Part shown: piece after piece, positions 38,049 to 46,383 of the stretch
How positions within the stretch are numbered: the stretch's first letter is position 1
Layout: each line of letters opens with the position of its first letter
Notes under the pieces: model-generated
Databases searched by the model: none
Told to the model about the DNA's origin: nothing
Seen by the model: the letters and a program-made list of their open reading frames with translations, nothing else
Assembly (NCBI RefSeq): GCF_013002715.1
Contig: NZ_JABENB010000001.1
Coordinates: 1,798,001 to 1,862,000 of the forward strand
Source: Flexivirga aerilata
GTDB lineage: Bacteria; Actinomycetota; Actinomycetes; Actinomycetales; Dermatophilaceae
Direction: 5' to 3'
DNA: 64,000 nt
Position numbers and translations under genes: made by a program

Positions 38049-39770
38049 TCACCTGCTCTGCAGGAACTCCTTGGACTTGGCGATCGCGAACCCCCACGCC
38101 TGACCGGGCGTCGCCTTGGGCGGCAGCGCGATCTCGTCGGGGTTGGTGACCATGTCCAGCAGGTAGGGGCCGTCGGTCGCCAGCGCCGTCCGCACCGCGT
38201 CGTCGACGTCGGCGGCGCCGGTGACCCGGCGGGCCGGGACGCCCATCGCCTCGGCGACCGCGGCCAGGTCGGGGTTGTCGAGCTCGGTGCCGAACTCCGG
38301 CAGACCGCCCTGCTCCTGCTCGAGCTTGACCATGCCGAGCCGCCCGTTGTCGTAGACCACGAAGGTCACCGGCAGCCGGTGGGTCACCGCCGTGCGCAGG
38401 TCGCCGAGCAGCATGGTCAGGCCGCCGTCGCCGCAGTTGGCGATCACCTGCCGGCTGCGGTCGAGCGCCTGTGCGCCGAGCGCCTGCGGCATGGCGTTGG
38501 CCATCGAACCGAGGTTGTAGGAGCCGAGCAGCCTTCTGGTGCCTCGCAATTCGATGAAGCGCGACAACCAGACCGTCGCCATGCCGGTGTCGCTGGTGAA
38601 GATCGCGTCGTCGGCCGCGTGCCGGTTGAGCGCCGCGGCGACCGCCTCGGGACGGATGCGGTGGTCGGGGTTGTCGGCCTTCCCGCGGAGCCGGCCGAGC
38701 AGCGTGCGGTCGTGCCCGGGGTCGGCCAGCTTCGCCTGCTCCTCGCGCCATTCGCGGTATGCCGAGGCCGCCTTCTGCAGATGCTTGCCCTTCTTGCCCG
38801 CCCGCAGTCGCGGCAGGAGGGCGCGCACGGTCGGACCCACGTGACCGACGAGCGCGTGCGTCACCGCGGTGCGCCGTCCGATGTGGCCGGCCCGCTGGTC
38901 GAGCTGGATCACGGTCTTGTCGCTCGGCAGCCAGTCGCGATAGGGGAAGTCGGTGCCGAGGAGGAAGAGCGTGTCGCAGTCGTCGAACGCCTCCTTGGTC
39001 GCCGGGTTGCCGATCAGACCGGATTGTCCGATCTGGTAAGGGTTTTCGGCCTCCAGGCCCTCCTTGCCCTTGAGCGTCAGGACCATCGGCGCCTGCAGGA
39101 CCTCGGCCAGCTCGAGCACTGCGTCGCGGTCGGCCCGCGCGCCGCAGCCGACCAGAAGGGTCACCTTGCCGGCGTCGTTGAGCGCGGTCGCCGCGGCGTC
39201 CAGCTGCGCCTCGGGTGCGGCCGCCTGCTCGGCCCGCGGCGCGAAGCGGGGCGCGGTGGTGTCCTTGCCGACCTCCTGCGAGCCGAGGTCGCCGGGAAGG
39301 GTCAGCACCGCCACCCCCTGCTCGGCGTATGCCGTGTTGACCGCCTGCTCGAGCAGTCCCGGCAGCTGCGCCGGGCTCGTGACCGTCTCGTTGAACACCG
39401 CGACGTCGGCGAAGAGCACGTCGTTGTCGACCTCCTGGAAGAAGTCGCTGCCGAGCTCCGGGCTCGGCACCTGCCCGCACAACGCGAGCACGGGCGCGTG
39501 CGACTTCTTGGCGTCATACAGGCCGTTGAGGAGGTGTATCGACCCGGGGCCGACAGTGCCCATGCAGACCCCGATCCGGCCGGTGAGCTGGGCCTGCGCC
39601 CCGGCCGCGAAGGCCGCGACCTCCTCGTGCCGCACGCCGATCCACTCGACGCCGTCGTTGCGGCGGATCGCGTCGGTGACCGGGTTGAGGGCGTCGCCGA
39701 CGACGCCCCACACCTGCTCGACGCCGTGCTCGGCCAGCGCCCCGACGATCAGTTCGGCAATGTCAGTCAT
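38049..39770 (-). CDS. poxB: Pyruvate oxidase/dehydrogenase (ThDP-dependent, PoxB-like)
   Basis: 573 residues with the three ThDP-enzyme domains. N-terminal Pyr domain with the activating Glu in VRHEEVAAFAAGAQAQ, a central FAD-type domain, and the C-terminal PP domain with GDGGLTMLLGDLRTAV and the metal loop ending VVYDNGRLG. It decarboxylates pyruvate to acetate with electrons passed to the membrane quinone pool (family role); the tail KSKEFLQSR could be a membrane-association helix. The ATG at 39770 lies 8 nt inside the end of the upstream FMN-protein gene, implying translational coupling. Confidence 0.88.
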   Translation of the reverse strand: MTDIAELIVGALAEHGVEQVWGVVGDALNPVTDAIRRNDGVEWIGVRHEEVAAFAAGAQAQLTGRIGVCMGTVGPGSIHLLNGLYDAKKSHAPVLALCGQVPSPELGSDFFQEVDNDVLFADVAVFNETVTSPAQLPGLLEQAVNTAYAEQGVAVLTLPGDLGSQEVGKDTTAPRFAPRAEQAAAPEAQLDAAATALNDAGKVTLLVGCGARADRDAVLELAEVLQAPMVLTLKGKEGLEAENPYQIGQSGLIGNPATKEAFDDCDTLFLLGTDFPYRDWLPSDKTVIQLDQRAGHIGRRTAVTHALVGHVGPTVRALLPRLRAGKKGKHLQKAASAYREWREEQAKLADPGHDRTLLGRLRGKADNPDHRIRPEAVAAALNRHAADDAIFTSDTGMATVWLSRFIELRGTRRLLGSYNLGSMANAMPQALGAQALDRSRQVIANCGDGGLTMLLGDLRTAVTHRLPVTFVVYDNGRLGMVKLEQEQGGLPEFGTELDNPDLAAVAEAMGVPARRVTGAADVDDAVRTALATDGPYLLDMVTNPDEIALPPKATPGQAWGFAIAKSKEFLQSR

Positions 39771-41319
39771 GCGAAATCCTCTCTCCTGCACGATATTTCG
39801 AGATCGGGAAGCTGAAACGGTCGGCGCTCGCGAGCTGCCAGTCGCGGGTCCAGTCCTCCGGACCGCCGTCCAGCAGCTCCCCGGGCCGCAACCAGGTGAA
39901 GAGTTCGGCGTAGGTGCGGCTCTCGTCGGGGGAGGTGTTGTGCCGCAGCATCCACGGACTGAGCTCGTGCGGCTCCCGCGCGCCGAGCGTCGCCATGAGT
40001 TGCGCCGCCTGCGCGACGGTCGCCTCCTGGTAGCGGCGCACGCGCTCGCTCTTGTCGTCCACGTCGAGTGCGCGGGCTCGCGCGTGGCTCTGGGTCGCGA
40101 CCCCGACCGGGCACTTGCCGGTGTGGCACTGCTGCGCCTGGATGCAGCCCGCGGCCATCATCATCGCGCGCGCGGCGTTGGTGTAGTCGGCTCCCTGGAT
40201 GAGCCGCTTGACGATGTCGGCGCCGCCGGCGATCTTGCCGCTCGCACCCAGCTTGATGCGCTCCCGCAGCCCGGTGCCGACGAGCGCGTTGTGCACGGTC
40301 ATCAGCCCGTCGGTGAGCGGCATGCCGACGTGGTCCTCGTATTCGAGCGGGGCAGCGCCGGTGCCACCCTCGGACCCGTCGACGATGATGAAGTCGGGTG
40401 CGGTGCCGACCTCGAGCATCGCCTTGCAGATCGCGAGCACGTCGACCCGCGACCCGACGCACAGCTTGAAGCCGGCCGGCTTGCCGCCGCTGAGTTCGCG
40501 CATGCGCGCTACGAATTCGATGAGTTCGGCCGGTGTGCGGAAGACCTTGTGCGCGGCCGGGCTCACGCACTTCTCGCCCTGTGGCACGCCGCGCACCGCG
40601 GCGATCTCGGCGCTCACCTTGGCGGCCGGCAGCACCCCGCCGATGCCGGGCTTGGCGCCCTGGCTGAGTTTCAGCGACACGCACCTGACCTGCTCGTGGG
40701 CGGCGTTGTCCCGGAACTGCGCCGGGTCGAAGTCACCGTCCTTGGTGCGGGTGCCGAAGTAGCCCGAGCCGATCTCCCAGACCAGGTCGCCGCCGTGCTC
40801 CAGGTGGTATGACGACAGGCCGCCTTCGCCGGTGTCGTGCGCGAACCCGCCCATCGCGGCACCCTTGTTGAGCGCGCGGATCGCGGCCGCCGACAACGCC
40901 CCGAAACTCATCGCGGAGACGTTCAGCAGCGCCATGCTGTAGGGCCGGGAGCAGTCCGGGCCGCCGACCAGCACCCGCGGCGGACGGTCGGGCGCCTCGA
41001 GCGGTGCCGTCGAATGCACCAGGGCCTCGTAACCGGTCTGGTTGACGTCGCGCTCGGTGCCGAACGGCAGCTCGCCGTGGATGCCTTTCGCCCGCTCGTA
41101 GATCACCGACCGGGTGTCCCGGTCGTACGGGCGACCGTCCCAGTTGCGCTCGATGAAGTACTGCTGCAGCTCCGGCCGGATGTCCTCCAGCAGATAACGC
41201 AGGTGACCGACCACGGGGTAGTTGCGCAGCACCGAGTGCTTGCGCTGGAGCAGGTCGTGCGCGGTCAGCGCGGCCACCGCACCGGCGGCGGTGGCCGCCG
41301 CGGCTCGCCAGGACGCCAT
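39763..41319 (-). CDS. FMN-binding glutamate-synthase-domain protein
   Basis: 518 residues. A short N-terminal hydrophobic segment (AAATAAGAVAALTAHDLL) precedes a Glu_synthase TIM barrel with FMN-site LNVSAMSFGALS, IIVDGSEGGTGAAP and IKLGASGKIAGG. The cluster motif C-x5-C-x4-C (CIQAQQCHTGKC) suggests a 3Fe-4S centre. It lacks the glutaminase domain of GltB, so it is not a complete glutamate synthase; the true reaction of this family is uncertain. The ATG at 41319 has GGAGA upstream. It overlaps poxB by 8 nt. Confidence 0.85.
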   Translation of the reverse strand: MASWRAAAATAAGAVAALTAHDLLQRKHSVLRNYPVVGHLRYLLEDIRPELQQYFIERNWDGRPYDRDTRSVIYERAKGIHGELPFGTERDVNQTGYEALVHSTAPLEAPDRPPRVLVGGPDCSRPYSMALLNVSAMSFGALSAAAIRALNKGAAMGGFAHDTGEGGLSSYHLEHGGDLVWEIGSGYFGTRTKDGDFDPAQFRDNAAHEQVRCVSLKLSQGAKPGIGGVLPAAKVSAEIAAVRGVPQGEKCVSPAAHKVFRTPAELIEFVARMRELSGGKPAGFKLCVGSRVDVLAICKAMLEVGTAPDFIIVDGSEGGTGAAPLEYEDHVGMPLTDGLMTVHNALVGTGLRERIKLGASGKIAGGADIVKRLIQGADYTNAARAMMMAAGCIQAQQCHTGKCPVGVATQSHARARALDVDDKSERVRRYQEATVAQAAQLMATLGAREPHELSPWMLRHNTSPDESRTYAELFTWLRPGELLDGGPEDWTRDWQLASADRFSFPISKYRAGERISHD

Positions 41320-41405
41320 GGATGTTTCTCCGTTCTCGTGTGCGGACAAGTGCGCTCCTACCCTCCGCACGGCAGCTGCATGCGAGCTGAATGTCGTGCC
41401 TTCCG

Positions 41406-41411
41406 TACGAT
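41406..41411 (+). promoter_or_regulatory. Leaderless -10 box TACGAT
   Basis: TACGAT ends 6 nt before the GTG at 41418 and argues against the in-frame ATG at 41391, which lies upstream of the expected transcription start. Confidence 0.6.
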
Positions 41412-41417
41412 GTCCGG

Positions 41418-41780
41418 GTGCTCGTGCCCCTCACCGTCGTCTTGGTCGTGCTGCTCGCCGCACTCGCGGGCTACGCCGCCTACCTGACGATCGCCGGCCG
41501 GGCGATGGACAACCCGATGTTCTACCTGGCCTGCGCCGCCGAGTTCGCGATCATCGCGCAGCTGGTGGTCGGCATCATGCGCATCGGTGACAGCCCGGGC
41601 CACATGTCGCAGGGGCTGTTCGTCGCCTACCTGGCAGGGCTGGTGCTCGTGGTGCCGGTCGCCGGCTTCTGGGGCATCGCCGAGCGGACCACCCGGTGGG
41701 GGACCGGCGTCGTCCTCGTCGGCGCCCTCGGCCTGCTGGTGATGGTCGGCCGCCTGCTGCAACTGTGGAACGGCAGCTGA
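41418..41780 (+). CDS. Small membrane protein of unknown function (four predicted helices)
   Basis: 120 residues, mostly hydrophobic: VPLTVVLVVLLAALAGYAAYL, FYLACAAEFAIIAQLVVGIM, FVAYLAGLVLVVPVAGFW and VVLVGALGLLVMVGRLL. I do not recognise a characterised family. Its stop overlaps the start of the next membrane-protein gene by 1 nt (TGATG), so the two are probably made together, perhaps as partners. It lies divergently upstream of the FMN-protein/poxB operon. Confidence 0.75.
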   Translation: MLVPLTVVLVVLLAALAGYAAYLTIAGRAMDNPMFYLACAAEFAIIAQLVVGIMRIGDSPGHMSQGLFVAYLAGLVLVVPVAGFWGIAERTTRWGTGVVLVGALGLLVMVGRLLQLWNGS

Positions 41781-42241
41781 TGTCGATGGCACGCTCCTCG
41801 ATGTCGACCCCGGCCTCATCGCCGACCCCGACCAACACCGGCCCCGGACGCATGCTCGTGGCGGTCTACGGCCTCTTCGCGCTCGCCGCGACCGGCCGCT
41901 CGGTCATGCAGATCGCCCAGACGTGGCCCGACCAGCACCTGCCCTACTGGCTGTCGGCGCTCGCCGCGGTCGTCTATTGCGTCGCCACGGTCGCGCTCGC
42001 CCGCGGCGACCGCACCAGCGCGCGAATCGCCCTGGGAACCATCAGCTTCGAACTTTTCGGGGTGATCGCTGTCGGCATCTGGTCGTATGCCGACAAGGCC
42101 GCGTTCGTCGCGGCCGGCCAGGCGGGGGACACCACCGTCTGGTCGAAGTTCGGGCAGGGCTACGGCTACGTGCCGCTCATCCTGCCGATCGTCGGACTCT
42201 GGTGGCTGCGGCGCACGGGCCGGAGAGCGGCCGGCGCCTAA
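41780..42241 (+). CDS. Membrane protein of unknown function (four predicted helices)
   Basis: 153 residues. A 25-residue Ser/Thr/Pro-rich N-terminus is followed by hydrophobic segments MLVAVYGLFALAATGRSVMQ, LSALAAVVYCVATVALA, ISFELFGVIAVGIWSY and YVPLILPIVGLWWL, ending in a basic tail RRTGRR. No known motif. Coupled to the preceding membrane protein by a TGATG overlap; the pair may form one complex. The gene ends 40 bp before the stop of glgX, transcribed toward it. Confidence 0.78.
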   Translation: MSMARSSMSTPASSPTPTNTGPGRMLVAVYGLFALAATGRSVMQIAQTWPDQHLPYWLSALAAVVYCVATVALARGDRTSARIALGTISFELFGVIAVGIWSYADKAAFVAAGQAGDTTVWSKFGQGYGYVPLILPIVGLWWLRRTGRRAAGA

Positions 42242-42281
42242 CCCGGGCGAGCGCGTCCCGCGGCGGACGGGTCTGCGCGGA

Positions 42282-44426
42282 TCAGCGCCCCCGCCATACG
42301 GCGAACGAGGCTGCGGTCATGGGATATTCGTCGCCGACCGCGACCTCCTGACCGGGCACCTGGTCGGGCCGGTCGTAGCTGCTGTCCCAGACCAGATCCC
42401 ACCGGGTGACCCCCGTCTGCTTCGGCAGCCGCACCGGCCCGTCGTGCGCGGCACCATGGAGGACCAGCAGCAGGCGGTCGTCCTGCACGTCGGTGCCGTC
42501 GAAGACCACCTGCACGGTGCGGGTCGACCCGTCGTTCCACTTGTCGGCCGTCATCACCGCGCCGTGGGCGTCGTGCCAGTGCAGCGCGGCGAGGGTGTCG
42601 CCGTCGACCGGGTCGCCGGGGAAGAACTCCCGCTGACGCAGCACCGGGTGCGCGGCGCGCAGCTCCACGAGAAACGCGGTGGTGTCTGCGAGGTTACGCT
42701 GCCAGTCCTCGAGATTCCAGTTGTACCAACTGATTTCGTTGTCCTGGCAGTAGGCGTTGTTATTGCCCTGCTGGGTCCGCCCGAATTCGTCGCCGCCGAG
42801 CAGCATCGGCACCCCGGAGGAGAGCAGCAGCGTCGCGAGCAGGTTGCGCATCGCCCGGCGCCGGTGCTGCTCGAGCTCGGCGTGGACGCCGTCGTGCCCC
42901 TCGACCCCGAAATTCCAGGAGCGGTTGTCGTCGCTGCCGTCCCGGTTGTCCTCACCGTTTGCCTCGTTGTGCTTGGTGTTGAAGGCGGTCAGGTCGGCGG
43001 CGGGGAAGCCGTCGTGCGTGGTGACGATGTTGATCGACGCCATCGGCGACCGCGACCCGAAGAGGTCGCGCGACCCGGCGAGGCGGGTGCCGAGGTCGCT
43101 CACGCCGTGCGCCGGCCGGCCGGCCAGGTCCGCCGCGACGTCGCCGAGCCAGAAGTCGCGCACGGTGTCGCGGAAGCGGTCGTTCCAGTCGGCGAACGGC
43201 GCCGGGAACTGCCCGGTCCGCCAGCCGTGCGAGCCGACGTCCCACGGTTCGGCGATCAGCTTCACCCGCGACAGCACGGGGTCGGCCCGCAGCGCCATCA
43301 GGAAGGGGTGGTCGGGGGTGAAGGCGTCGTCGGCGCCGCGGGCGAGCGCCGGTGCGAGGTCGAAGCGGAAGCCGTCGACGTGCATCTCCTGCGCCCAGTA
43401 GCGCAGCGAGTCCAGCACCATGCGCAGTCCGGCCGGCTGCCGCAGGTCGACGGTGTCCCCGCACCCGGTGACGTCGACGTCGTTGCCGCGCTCGTCCAGC
43501 CGGTAGTAGGTCGCCTCGGCCAGCCCGCGCCACGACAGGGTCGCGCCGCCGCCGGCGCTCTGCTCGGCGGTGTGGTTGTAGACGACGTCGAGGATCACCT
43601 CGATGCCGGCCGCGTGCAGCAGCTTGACCATGCCCTTGAACTCGGCGATCACCTCCTGCGGCTCCGCCGCCGAGGCGTATGCCGCATGGGGCGCGAAGAA
43701 GCCGAGTGTGTTGTAACCCCAGTAGTTCTGCCGGCCGGCCCGCACCAGCCCCGGCTCGGAGGTGAAGGCGTGCACCGGCAGCAACTCCACCGAGGTGACG
43801 CCGAGCCGCCGCAGGTGCGCGATCGTCGCGGGGTGCGCGACCCCGGCATAGGTGCCGCGCAGGTGCTCGGGCACGTCCGGCAGCAGCTTGGTGAGGCCGC
43901 GCACGTGGGTCTCGTAGAGCACTGTCCGGTCCCAGGGGACCTGCGGCGACGCGTCGTCGCCCCAGTCGAATCCGTCCGCGACGACCACGCTGCGCGGCAT
44001 AAAGGGCGCGCTGTCGCGGTCGTCGCGGACCGAGCCGTCACCGGCGAAGGAGTCATCGACGCGGTGACCGAAAACCTCCGGACGCCAGGTGACTTCGCCG
44101 GCGATGCCGCGTCCGTAGGGGTCGAGCAGCAGTTTGGCCTTGTTGAAGCGGTCGCCCCGCTCGGGCGCCCACGGCCCGTCCGCGCGGAAGCCGTAGCGCT
44201 GCCCGGACCCGATGCCGGCGACGTGCCCGGCCCACACCCCGTGGGCGTGCCGGGTCAACGGCAGCCGGCGCTCGGCGCCGTCCGCGTCGAACAGGCAGAC
44301 CTCCACCGCGGTGGCGCGCTCGGCATACACCGCGAACTCGACCCCGTCACCGGTGACGGATGCGCCCAGAGGGGGAGGTGCGTCGGGTGAGTTGCGGACG
44401 CTGACGAGAGGGTCGGTCGCGGGCAT
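42282..44426 (-). CDS. glgX: Glycogen debranching enzyme GlgX
   Basis: 714 residues, GH13 isoamylase-type. It hydrolyses alpha-1,6 branches left by phosphorylase. N-terminal CBM48 (GVEFAVYAERATAVEVCLFD), then RGLTKLLPDVPEHLRGTYAG, catalytic Asp in VDGFRFDLAPALARG, Glu in VKLIAEPWD and the third acid in NIVTTHDGF. The start ATG 44426 is chosen because TACCCT lies 7 nt upstream; a TTG at 44459 is rejected. Divergent from the YbjN gene, with promoter boxes only 21 bp apart. Confidence 0.95.
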   Translation of the reverse strand: MPATDPLVSVRNSPDAPPPLGASVTGDGVEFAVYAERATAVEVCLFDADGAERRLPLTRHAHGVWAGHVAGIGSGQRYGFRADGPWAPERGDRFNKAKLLLDPYGRGIAGEVTWRPEVFGHRVDDSFAGDGSVRDDRDSAPFMPRSVVVADGFDWGDDASPQVPWDRTVLYETHVRGLTKLLPDVPEHLRGTYAGVAHPATIAHLRRLGVTSVELLPVHAFTSEPGLVRAGRQNYWGYNTLGFFAPHAAYASAAEPQEVIAEFKGMVKLLHAAGIEVILDVVYNHTAEQSAGGGATLSWRGLAEATYYRLDERGNDVDVTGCGDTVDLRQPAGLRMVLDSLRYWAQEMHVDGFRFDLAPALARGADDAFTPDHPFLMALRADPVLSRVKLIAEPWDVGSHGWRTGQFPAPFADWNDRFRDTVRDFWLGDVAADLAGRPAHGVSDLGTRLAGSRDLFGSRSPMASINIVTTHDGFPAADLTAFNTKHNEANGEDNRDGSDDNRSWNFGVEGHDGVHAELEQHRRRAMRNLLATLLLSSGVPMLLGGDEFGRTQQGNNNAYCQDNEISWYNWNLEDWQRNLADTTAFLVELRAAHPVLRQREFFPGDPVDGDTLAALHWHDAHGAVMTADKWNDGSTRTVQVVFDGTDVQDDRLLLVLHGAAHDGPVRLPKQTGVTRWDLVWDSSYDRPDQVPGQEVAVGDEYPMTAASFAVWRGR

Positions 44427-44433
44427 GGTGGGG

Positions 44434-44439
44434 AGGGTA
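44434..44439 (-). promoter_or_regulatory. Leaderless -10 box TACCCT for glgX
   Basis: On the minus strand TACCCT ends 7 nt before the ATG at 44426. Confidence 0.55.
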
Positions 44440-44460
44440 CTGAGCGTCCTGCCGGTCAAG

Positions 44461-44466
44461 TAGCGT
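44461..44466 (+). promoter_or_regulatory. Leaderless -10 box TAGCGT
   Basis: TAGCGT ends 7 nt before the ATG at 44474. The in-frame GTG at 44465 falls inside the box and is rejected as a start. Confidence 0.6.
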
Positions 44467-44473
44467 GGCTCAC

Positions 44474-45028
44474 ATGACTGATCCGACTTCGCTGCCCAAC
44501 TTCCCGCCGCCCGCCGACGAGCACCCGCTGCGCGGCCGGGTTCTGGACGCCCTGCAGGACGAGGGCTTCCGCCCGGACATCGACGCCGACGGCGACGTCA
44601 GCTACAAGGTCGAGGGCCAGCAGTTGTTCGCCCGGTGCATGGAGGGCGAGCCGGCGATGCTGCGCATCTTCGGTCAGTGGCAGATCACCGACGACCTGCC
44701 GCAGGACGTCACCAAGCAGCTGCTCGCCGCCAACGACGTCACCCTCAGCCTCAACATCATCAAGACCGGCATCGCCAACGGCACCCTCGTGGTCACCGGC
44801 GAGCACCTGGTCTCGCAGGGCGACGACGTGCGCTCGCTGGTGCAGTCGACCACCCAGATGGTGCTGCAGGCCGTGCAGCTGTGGCACCAGAGCGTGACCG
44901 GCGACGGCCCGCACGCGGCCACCTCCGCGCAGCCGCCCAACATCGGCCAGCCGGGAGCCGACGGCCAGCCGGGCGATGCGCAGCCCGGTGACGGTCAGCA
45001 GCCGCCCGCCGACGGCCAATCCGAATGA
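44474..45028 (+). CDS. YbjN-domain protein
   Basis: 184 residues. Residues 20 to about 145 resemble the YbjN/type-III-chaperone-like fold (RVLDALQDEGFRPDIDADGDVSYKVEGQQLF, ANDVTLSLNIIKTGIANGTLVVTGEHL). The C-terminal 40 residues are a Gly/Pro/Gln/Asp-rich disordered tail with GQPGADGQPGDAQPGDGQQP. Function of actinobacterial YbjN proteins is unclear; a chaperone-like or regulatory role is suggested for the family. The stop overlaps the crotonase start by 4 nt (ATGA). Confidence 0.8.
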   Translation: MTDPTSLPNFPPPADEHPLRGRVLDALQDEGFRPDIDADGDVSYKVEGQQLFARCMEGEPAMLRIFGQWQITDDLPQDVTKQLLAANDVTLSLNIIKTGIANGTLVVTGEHLVSQGDDVRSLVQSTTQMVLQAVQLWHQSVTGDGPHAATSAQPPNIGQPGADGQPGDAQPGDGQQPPADGQSE

Positions 45029-45819
45029 GCGACAACGCTTTCGGCGAGTTCGTCTCGCTGAGCGTGCAGGACGGCATCGGTGTCATCCGCATCGATCGCC
45101 CGAAGATGAACGCGCTCAACAAGGAGATCCAGGAGGGCCTCGCCGCGGCCGCCGCGGCGGTCACCGAGGACGACGACATCGCCGCCGCGATCGTGTATGG
45201 CGGGGAGAAGGTCTTTGCCGCCGGCGCGGACATCAAGGAGATGGAGCCGCTCGACCACGCCGAGATGGTCGGCCGGGCGGCCCGCCTCCAGGAGTGCTTC
45301 GCGGCGGTCGCGGCGATCCCGAAGCCGACGGTCGCCGCGGTCGCCGGCTACGCGCTCGGCGGCGGCTGCGAGCTGTCGATGACCTGCGACTTCCGGGTCG
45401 CCGCCAGCGACGCGACCTTCGGCCAGCCGGAGATCCTGCTCGGGATCATCCCGGGTGCCGGCGGCACCCAGCGGCTCACCCGGCTGGTCGGACCGGCGAA
45501 GGCGAAGGATCTGGTCTTCACCGGTCGTTTCGTCCCGGCGGAGGAGGCGCTGCGCATCGGGCTGGTCGACGAGCTGGTCGAGCCCGGCACGGTGCTGGAG
45601 TCGGCCAAGGCGAAGCTCGCGCCATACGTCGGTGGCCCGCGGCTCGCGCTGCGCGCGGCCAAGGAGGCCATCGATCGCGGGCTCGACGTCGACCTGCGCA
45701 CCGGCCTCGCGATCGAGACCCAGCAGTTCGCGTCGTTGTTCGCCACGAAGGATCGCGCGAGCGGCATGCGGTCGTTCCTGGAGAACGGCCCGGGCAAGGC
45801 GACGTTCGAGGGTCGTTAG
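45025..45819 (+). CDS. Enoyl-CoA hydratase (crotonase family)
   Basis: 264 residues. Oxyanion-hole segments FAAGADIKEM and GYALGGGCEL; both catalytic glutamates are present, in GGGCE and FGQPE spaced 20 residues apart as in mitochondrial crotonase, so hydratase activity is expected. IIPGAGGTQRLTRLVG is typical of short-chain enzymes of beta-oxidation. It is translationally coupled to the YbjN-like gene by an ATGA overlap. EtfB and EtfA, electron acceptors of acyl-CoA dehydrogenases, are encoded about 560 bp downstream. Confidence 0.94.
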   Translation: MSDNAFGEFVSLSVQDGIGVIRIDRPKMNALNKEIQEGLAAAAAAVTEDDDIAAAIVYGGEKVFAAGADIKEMEPLDHAEMVGRAARLQECFAAVAAIPKPTVAAVAGYALGGGCELSMTCDFRVAASDATFGQPEILLGIIPGAGGTQRLTRLVGPAKAKDLVFTGRFVPAEEALRIGLVDELVEPGTVLESAKAKLAPYVGGPRLALRAAKEAIDRGLDVDLRTGLAIETQQFASLFATKDRASGMRSFLENGPGKATFEGR

Positions 45820-45843
45820 GCCGCGCGGACCCCGCCCGACCGT

Positions 45844-45849
45844 TACTCT
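45844..45849 (+). promoter_or_regulatory. -10 box TACTCT upstream of a short leader frame
   Basis: TACTCT ends 8 nt before the ATG at 45858, the same geometry as the other leaderless starts in the window. Confidence 0.5.
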
Positions 45850-45857
45850 CGGCCCGG

Positions 45858-45914
45858 ATGGCCGGCCGGACAGCCAGCCTGACAACCAGCAACCAGCACG
45901 AGGAGGCGCCATGA
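45858..45914 (+). CDS. Possible 18-codon leader peptide coupled to the following membrane protein
   Basis: ATG at 45858 opens MAGRTASLTTSNQHEEAP and stops at TGA 45912-45914, overlapping the ATG (45911) of the membrane-protein gene as ATGA. The only start signal is the TACTCT box 8 nt upstream, suggesting a leaderless transcript beginning at this short frame. No attenuator hairpin or codon run is evident. It may simply be 5' untranslated sequence. Confidence 0.4.
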   Translation: MAGRTASLTTSNQHEEAP

Positions 45915-46276
45915 GCACAGAGGAGCCGGTGCTGCCCGGCAGCGCAGCGGCCGAACGCAGCAGGATCGTCGCGATCGGCGTCGCCCTGATCGGGCTGGTC
46001 GGCATGTTCGTGGCGCTGCTCGGCTGGACCGGGATGATGCGTGACGTGGAGAAGACCATCGGCATCGCGCCGTGGGTCATCTTCGTGGTCGGCGCGGTGA
46101 TCACCGTCGGTGCCGCACTCTTCGACCTGGCGGCGGGCAGTCGCTCCGACGTGTTCGCGGTGGCCCCGGGCGCACGGCTGACGCCGCTGCAGTTCACCCT
46201 CAACAAGCTCGCGCCGTGGATCATCGTGCTGCTGACCCTGGTCGGCATGCTGATCATCTGGCTGCGATACCGCTGA
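45911..46276 (+). CDS. Small membrane protein of unknown function (three predicted helices)
   Basis: 121 residues. A perfect AGGAGG (45901-45906) precedes the ATG at 45911. Hydrophobic stretches: IVAIGVALIGLVGMFVALLGW, WVIFVVGAVITVGAALFDLA and WIIVLLTLVGMLIIWLRYR at the C-terminus; a polar loop SRSDVFAVAPGARLTPLQF lies between the second and third. No family recognised. Located between the crotonase and etf genes, with no motif tying it to either. Confidence 0.8.
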   Translation: MSTEEPVLPGSAAAERSRIVAIGVALIGLVGMFVALLGWTGMMRDVEKTIGIAPWVIFVVGAVITVGAALFDLAAGSRSDVFAVAPGARLTPLQFTLNKLAPWIIVLLTLVGMLIIWLRYR

Positions 46277-46383
46277 CGGGGGCGACCCCCTGTCCAGAAG
46301 TTGTTACTGACCGGTAGCCTGACCCTTCAGTACGTCCCGTAGTACCCGAATCACCCGTTCCCACCGAAAAGGACGATCGACAC

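Noticed and set aside
41391..41417. ATG at 41391 as the start of the first small membrane protein
   Set aside because: It lies upstream of the TACGAT box whose spacing fits the GTG at 41418, so it would not be on the expected transcript.
42242..42281. Terminator between the small membrane protein and glgX
   Set aside because: Only short interrupted GC complementarity is visible; not strong enough to call.
44976..45914. Alternative long frame overlapping the enoyl-CoA hydratase gene
   Set aside because: The crotonase frame has both catalytic glutamates and an ATGA coupling. Only the last 18 codons of the alternative frame, behind a -10 box, were kept as a possible leader peptide.
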